Positions 5,734 through 8,620 of a stretch of 8,620 bases of DNA are shown here, in pieces (within the stretch, counting starts at the first letter, position 1; each line of letters begins with the position of its first letter). Position numbers and translations under genes: made by a program. Below the pieces are notes generated by a model. It saw only the letters and a list, made by a program, of their open reading frames with translations. It was not told where the DNA came from and did no database searches. The DNA lies in NCBI GenBank assembly GCA_029856375.1, contig JAHQWX010000055.1:1-8620 (forward strand), given 5' to 3'. Source of the stretch: Promethearchaeia archaeon (GTDB taxonomy: Archaea > Asgardarchaeota > Lokiarchaeia > Sigyniarchaeales > SOKP01).

Positions 5734-7050
5734 ATGCCAGTAAAAGTAGCTTTTATGCAACTATCTAGCTGCTGGGGTTGTCATCAGAGCCTAGTGAACG
5801 CTCATCTAGGTCTGTTGCAAGTACTACCAGCATTAGATATTGTGTATTGGCCTGCTGTAGTAGATTTCAAACACGATTCGTTGGTTGCGAGACAAGACGG
5901 AGAAATCGTTGTAGGTTTCATTGAAGGGATGATTAGAACCAAACAAGACCTCGAGAACACGAAATTAATTAGGCAAAAATCGCAAATGATTATTGCTTTT
6001 GGAACTTGTGCTTGCTATGGTAGCGTTCCTGGAATGGCAAATCAATGGACTATTAACGAAGTTCAGAGCAGAAAATTTATGGAAGTTGAGTCAGCGACGA
6101 CTAGAAGGATTCCGGATCAACACGTCCCTGGATTTGAAGATAAGGTGGTCAATGTTGACGATGTAATTGATGTAGACATCTTCATTTCCGGATGCCCACC
6201 AAAAACTGAGGCAATCGTAGGAGCAGTAGTCACATTGTTATCCCGAACTGCACAGCCCATGAGCGATACAGCCTTTTGTAACGATTGTACTATAAGAAGT
6301 GATTGTTTACTTAACAAAGGGGTGGTGTGCTACGGTCCAATAACAAGCAATGGCTGCTCTCTGAAATGCACAAGTAAGGGTGATCCTTGCGTAGGATGCA
6401 TGGGTCCCTCAAAAAATGTCGCTAATGAAGCACAGAAATTATTAGAGATAAGTAGAGGTCTCAGTGGAGCGAGTCAAGGCGATAAAAAGAATTTATTTGA
6501 ATTCTTAGCGTTGTTCTTTAATCTTCCATTAATGGCCGGATTTGATCTAAGAATAGATCCTTTAAGGCAACTCAAGAAAAAAGGGAGGTTGTTGACTCCT
6601 TTACCGGATTTACCATCAACGACAGCGGAAATCGCACAAAATGCTGCCTCATTCCTAGCAAATAATCCAGATTTCCTAGAAATCTCAAATGTTTGTCAGA
6701 CTTGTCCTCGAATCAGAGGAAATGGAACAATGACGAAAGTGAAGAGAGATTATGAGGGAATCCCGAATTTAACTGATTGTCTTATCGAACAAGGATATCT
6801 TTGCGCTGGACCAGTAACCAAAGCGGGTTGTGGTGGATTATGTATTAGAGTGAACGCCCCTTGCACGGGGTGCTATGGTCAAACTGAGTGGGTTACAGAC
6901 CAAGGAGCAAGATATTACGAAGCAATTAAGCAAAGTTTCAATGTAGATTTATCTAAAGAGGATTTTCTTGCACAAGTGAAGGACCCAATTGGTACATTTA
7001 ATAAATTTACTCTAGCATCAAATAGAGGTTTTAATAGAGGTGAACTATAA
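5734..7050 (+). CDS. vhuG: F420-non-reducing [NiFe(Se)] hydrogenase small subunit with duplicated Fe-S module
   Basis: Electron-transfer subunit of a group 3c (Mvh/Vhu-type) hydrogenase. The N-terminal domain has CWGC (C13, C16), GTCACYG (C92, with an extra C94) and SGCPP (C154), the proximal [4Fe-4S] ligands. No Tat signal is visible, consistent with a cytoplasmic enzyme. The C-terminal Cys-rich module occurs twice: cysteines 182, 185, 191, 199, 208, 212, 219, 222 and 321, 324, 349, 357, 366, 370, 377, 380. From the third cysteine on, spacing is identical (8, 9, 4, 7, 3) and both contain C-x-GP-x-T and PC-x-GC. At 438 residues it is well above the roughly 300 I expect for this family. Eight cysteines per module suggest two clusters each, five in total. 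AGGT at 5722-5725 precedes the start. Its stop abuts the vhuA start. It could equally be named mvhG; I use vhuG because of the selenium subunit. Confidence 0.93.
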   Translation: MPVKVAFMQLSSCWGCHQSLVNAHLGLLQVLPALDIVYWPAVVDFKHDSLVARQDGEIVVGFIEGMIRTKQDLENTKLIRQKSQMIIAFGTCACYGSVPGMANQWTINEVQSRKFMEVESATTRRIPDQHVPGFEDKVVNVDDVIDVDIFISGCPPKTEAIVGAVVTLLSRTAQPMSDTAFCNDCTIRSDCLLNKGVVCYGPITSNGCSLKCTSKGDPCVGCMGPSKNVANEAQKLLEISRGLSGASQGDKKNLFEFLALFFNLPLMAGFDLRIDPLRQLKKKGRLLTPLPDLPSTTAEIAQNAASFLANNPDFLEISNVCQTCPRIRGNGTMTKVKRDYEGIPNLTDCLIEQGYLCAGPVTKAGCGGLCIRVNAPCTGCYGQTEWVTDQGARYYEAIKQSFNVDLSKEDFLAQVKDPIGTFNKFTLASNRGFNRGEL

Positions 7051-8358
7051 ATGGTGAAAGAAATAGAAGTTGAGCCTGTTACTAGATTAGAAGGACACGG
7101 TGGGCTTCGAATAGTTATTGGAGATGACGGTAAAGTACAAGACGCTCAATTTAACATCACTTCGACAAGGTTTTTCGAGAAATTTTGTGAAGGCCGTTAT
7201 TGCGAGCATGTACCAAGAATAACTCCAAGAATCTGCGGAATTTGTCCAATTCCTCATCATTTGACGCCTACTAAAGCTGTTGAGGATGCGTGGGGTGTTT
7301 CAATACCAGCACCAGCATATAAACTTAGACAACTATTAATCAACGCAAAGCAATATTCGTCCCATTTACTCCATTTCTACGCGTTAGCAGCACCAGACTT
7401 TCTAGTAGGTCCTTTTGGAGACCCAGCTCTTCGAAATGTTGTCTATGTTATAAATAAAATGCCCGATGTTGGGGCAATGGCTTTAAAAATGATGGACTAT
7501 GGACAAAATCTCTGCGCAGCAGTAGGAGGTAAATCGGTACACCCAATTTCTGCAATTGTTGGAGGGATGAAAAAACCTTTAGACGAAGATGTAAGACAAA
7601 AGTTTCTTAAAGGGCTTGAAGAACAAATTGAATTTACCAAGAAAACAGTGGATATCGGATTAAAAGTTGTAACCGACTATTGGGATGTCGTTGCAAATGT
7701 TGGTGTAGTTCCAACTTATTATGTGGGAATGACCAACAACGGAGTTCACGATATTTACGAAGGAGACATCCGTATTGTATCTCCTGATGGTCAGAAATTC
7801 GATTACAAACCAAGAAACTACTTAGAAGCTTTAGGAGAACATATACCGGACCATTCGTACGCAACTCATATGTATTATAAGCCTGCTGGATATCCCGATG
7901 GAATCTATCGCGCTAATTGTTTAGCCATGATTAATTGTGCTGACAAAATGGCTACACCATTAGCAGACGAGGCTTTAAAAGCAATGAGAGCGAAGTTAGG
8001 AACTGATTGTATCCATCATACGTTTGCCTATCATTGGGCTAGGTTGATCGAGACTGTAGAAGCAATTGAGATTATCGCAAAATATCTTAACGATTCAGAT
8101 ATTTGCAATCCAGATTGTAAGACTTTAGATGTACAACCACGCGAAGCAGAAGGTGTAGGTGTAACTGAAGCACCTAGAGGCTTATTATTGTATCATATCT
8201 GGTCTGACGCAGAGGGGATCTGTAAAAAGCTGAATCTCTTAGTTGCAACTAACCACAACATTGCAGGTATTGAGAAATCGTTAATGCATGTCGCAAAGCA
8301 GGTTGTAGAGGACAAGGCATTGGAAGGGTTAAAATTGCCTGACCCGTGGATAAAATAA
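7051..8358 (+). CDS. vhuA: F420-non-reducing [NiFeSe] hydrogenase large subunit, split form lacking the C-terminal ligand motif
   Basis: Catalytic subunit housing most of the [NiFe(Se)] site. N-terminal signatures are VTRLEGHG (10-17, with the proton-path glutamate E14) and RICGIC-x3-H (60-69), which gives two of the nickel/iron ligands (C62, C65). Further conserved parts are GGKSVHPISAIVGG (159-172) and EAPRG (373-377) with the active-site arginine. Normal large subunits end with DPC-x2-C-x2-H; this one stops at residue 435 in LPDPWIK, so the other ligand pair is missing. The separate vhuU frame 54 bases downstream supplies it, as in the Vhu enzyme of Methanococcus. Translation is probably coupled: ATG directly follows the vhuG TAA, and GAGGTGA (7037-7043) inside vhuG is the ribosome-binding site. 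Oxidises or produces H2, normally for heterodisulfide reductase. Confidence 0.95.
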   Translation: MVKEIEVEPVTRLEGHGGLRIVIGDDGKVQDAQFNITSTRFFEKFCEGRYCEHVPRITPRICGICPIPHHLTPTKAVEDAWGVSIPAPAYKLRQLLINAKQYSSHLLHFYALAAPDFLVGPFGDPALRNVVYVINKMPDVGAMALKMMDYGQNLCAAVGGKSVHPISAIVGGMKKPLDEDVRQKFLKGLEEQIEFTKKTVDIGLKVVTDYWDVVANVGVVPTYYVGMTNNGVHDIYEGDIRIVSPDGQKFDYKPRNYLEALGEHIPDHSYATHMYYKPAGYPDGIYRANCLAMINCADKMATPLADEALKAMRAKLGTDCIHHTFAYHWARLIETVEAIEIIAKYLNDSDICNPDCKTLDVQPREAEGVGVTEAPRGLLLYHIWSDAEGICKKLNLLVATNHNIAGIEKSLMHVAKQVVEDKALEGLKLPDPWIK

Positions 8359-8359
8359 A

Positions 8360-8369
8360 CTCTATAGAG
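8360..8369. repeat. Perfect 10-bp palindrome in the vhuA-vhuU spacer
   Basis: CTCTATAGAG begins two bases after the vhuA stop. It could be a small regulatory or processing site or chance; there is no T-run after it, so it is not an obvious terminator. Confidence 0.3.
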
Positions 8370-8412
8370 ATATTTTAATCCAAAATAAATAAATTGGAGA
8401 AGTGAAAAAAAA

Positions 8413-8562
8413 ATGGCTGAATTTCCTGAAGGTGTAGTGAATCTCTTAGAAATGATAGTCAGATGTTTCGATTGTTGACTATCATGTGCCGCCCACATCA
8501 CAGTAGTTGATGAGGATGGCGAGGAGATTTACTCTCGTCCGTTAAATGTTGGCCAAGGATGA
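8413..8562 (+). CDS. vhuU: Selenocysteine-containing hydrogenase subunit VhuU (TGA at 8476-8478 read as Sec)
   Basis: A 49-residue frame from ATG 8413 to TGA 8560-8562, interrupted only by TGA at 8476-8478. Read through, residues 17-28 are R-C-F-D-C-U-L-S-C-A-A-H, the C-terminal active-site motif of [NiFe] large subunits (usually RAFDPC-x2-C-x2-H) with Sec22 in place of the first cysteine of the pair. C25 and H28 are kept. This is exactly the piece missing from vhuA. In Methanococcus, VhuU is likewise a tiny separate selenoprotein that completes the active site. Residues 29-49 after H28 form a polar tail, probably the extension that a maturation protease removes after the conserved histidine. 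GGAG (8396-8399) followed by AAGTGA precedes the start. Standard gene callers will miss or truncate it at 21 residues. C21 replaces the usual proline, giving a Cys-Sec pair. Confidence 0.92.
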
Positions 8563-8618
8563 TTGTTCAATAAAAATCATAGATTGAACATAACTGCCCT
8601 TGCGTGGGTTAAACCAAC
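8548..8618 (+). promoter_or_regulatory. Candidate SECIS-like RNA structure at the 3' end of vhuU
   Basis: Three helices stack in order: GTTGG (8548-8552) with CCAAC (8614-8618), CAAGG (8554-8558) with CCTTG (8598-8602), and TGTTCAAT (8564-8571) with ATTGAACA (8583-8590), closing an 11-base loop that starts with five A residues. The internal loop 5' side is ATGAT (8559-8563), including the vhuU stop. A lower helix, an AUGA-containing internal loop, an upper helix and an A-rich apical loop recall eukaryotic-type SECIS elements, which Lokiarchaeota are reported to resemble. The 3' side of the internal loop (TAACTGC) lacks the GA expected to pair with AUGA, and the upper helix is short. The true SECIS may extend beyond the window or be elsewhere. 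Confidence 0.4.
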
Positions 8619-8620
8619 AA

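Noticed and set aside
8193..8501. Open frame of 102 codons on the - strand across the end of vhuA and the start of vhuU
   Set aside because: It is antisense to conserved hydrogenase coding sequence, including the Sec motif, and its translation has no recognisable features.

Overview
The window comes from an AT-rich archaeal genome. The evidence is an archaeal/eukaryotic-type clamp-loader small subunit (RfcS), a METTL5-type N6-adenine methyltransferase tail, archaeal TATA-like promoters (the same TTTTATAAAA decamer twice), poly-T terminators and a group 3c [NiFe(Se)] hydrogenase. The last reading frame needs selenocysteine at an in-frame TGA. In archaea selenocysteine use is known mainly from Methanococcales, Methanopyrus and Lokiarchaeota and relatives. 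A TusA/YeeE/DsrEFH cluster next to this hydrogenase is not what I would expect in a methanococcus, so I favour an Asgard archaeon of Lokiarchaeia type. That placement is inference.

Layout. (1) 1-1708: the 3' part of a METTL5-like methyltransferase gene (+), whose reading frame is open to the left window edge, converges with an enolase gene (-) with one base between stop codons. (2) 1709-1848 is an AT-rich divergent promoter region, then rfcS (+) and a hairpin/T-run terminator. (3) 2821-5389: a sulfur-handling operon headed by a TATA box and a 9-bp perfect inverted repeat: tusA-like, a YeeE/YedE thiosulfate-transporter-like membrane protein, then DsrE/TusD-, DsrF/TusC- and DsrH/TusB-like genes, closely spaced. 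(4) 5390-5733: non-coding, with a T-rich terminator, three small palindromes and a TATA box. (5) 5734-8562: vhuG/mvhG-like small subunit, vhuA/mvhA-like large subunit lacking the C-terminal nickel-ligand motif, and the tiny vhuU selenoprotein that supplies this motif, followed by a stem-loop that may belong to a SECIS element.

How it works together. VhuG+VhuA+VhuU form a split, selenium-containing F420-non-reducing-type hydrogenase, which in methanogens passes H2 electrons to heterodisulfide reductase through an MvhD/VhuD subunit (not in this window). The small subunit is unusual: its C-terminal eight-cysteine Fe-S module is present twice, predicting five [4Fe-4S] clusters instead of three. 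The sulfur operon would import a reduced sulfur compound and relay it as protein persulfide. It has its own promoter, so a functional link to the hydrogenase is plausible but unproven.

Most notable: the 49-residue selenoprotein hidden by a TGA, its Cys-Sec pair where Asp-Pro-Cys is normal, the doubled Fe-S module, and the candidate SECIS-like structure at the right edge.
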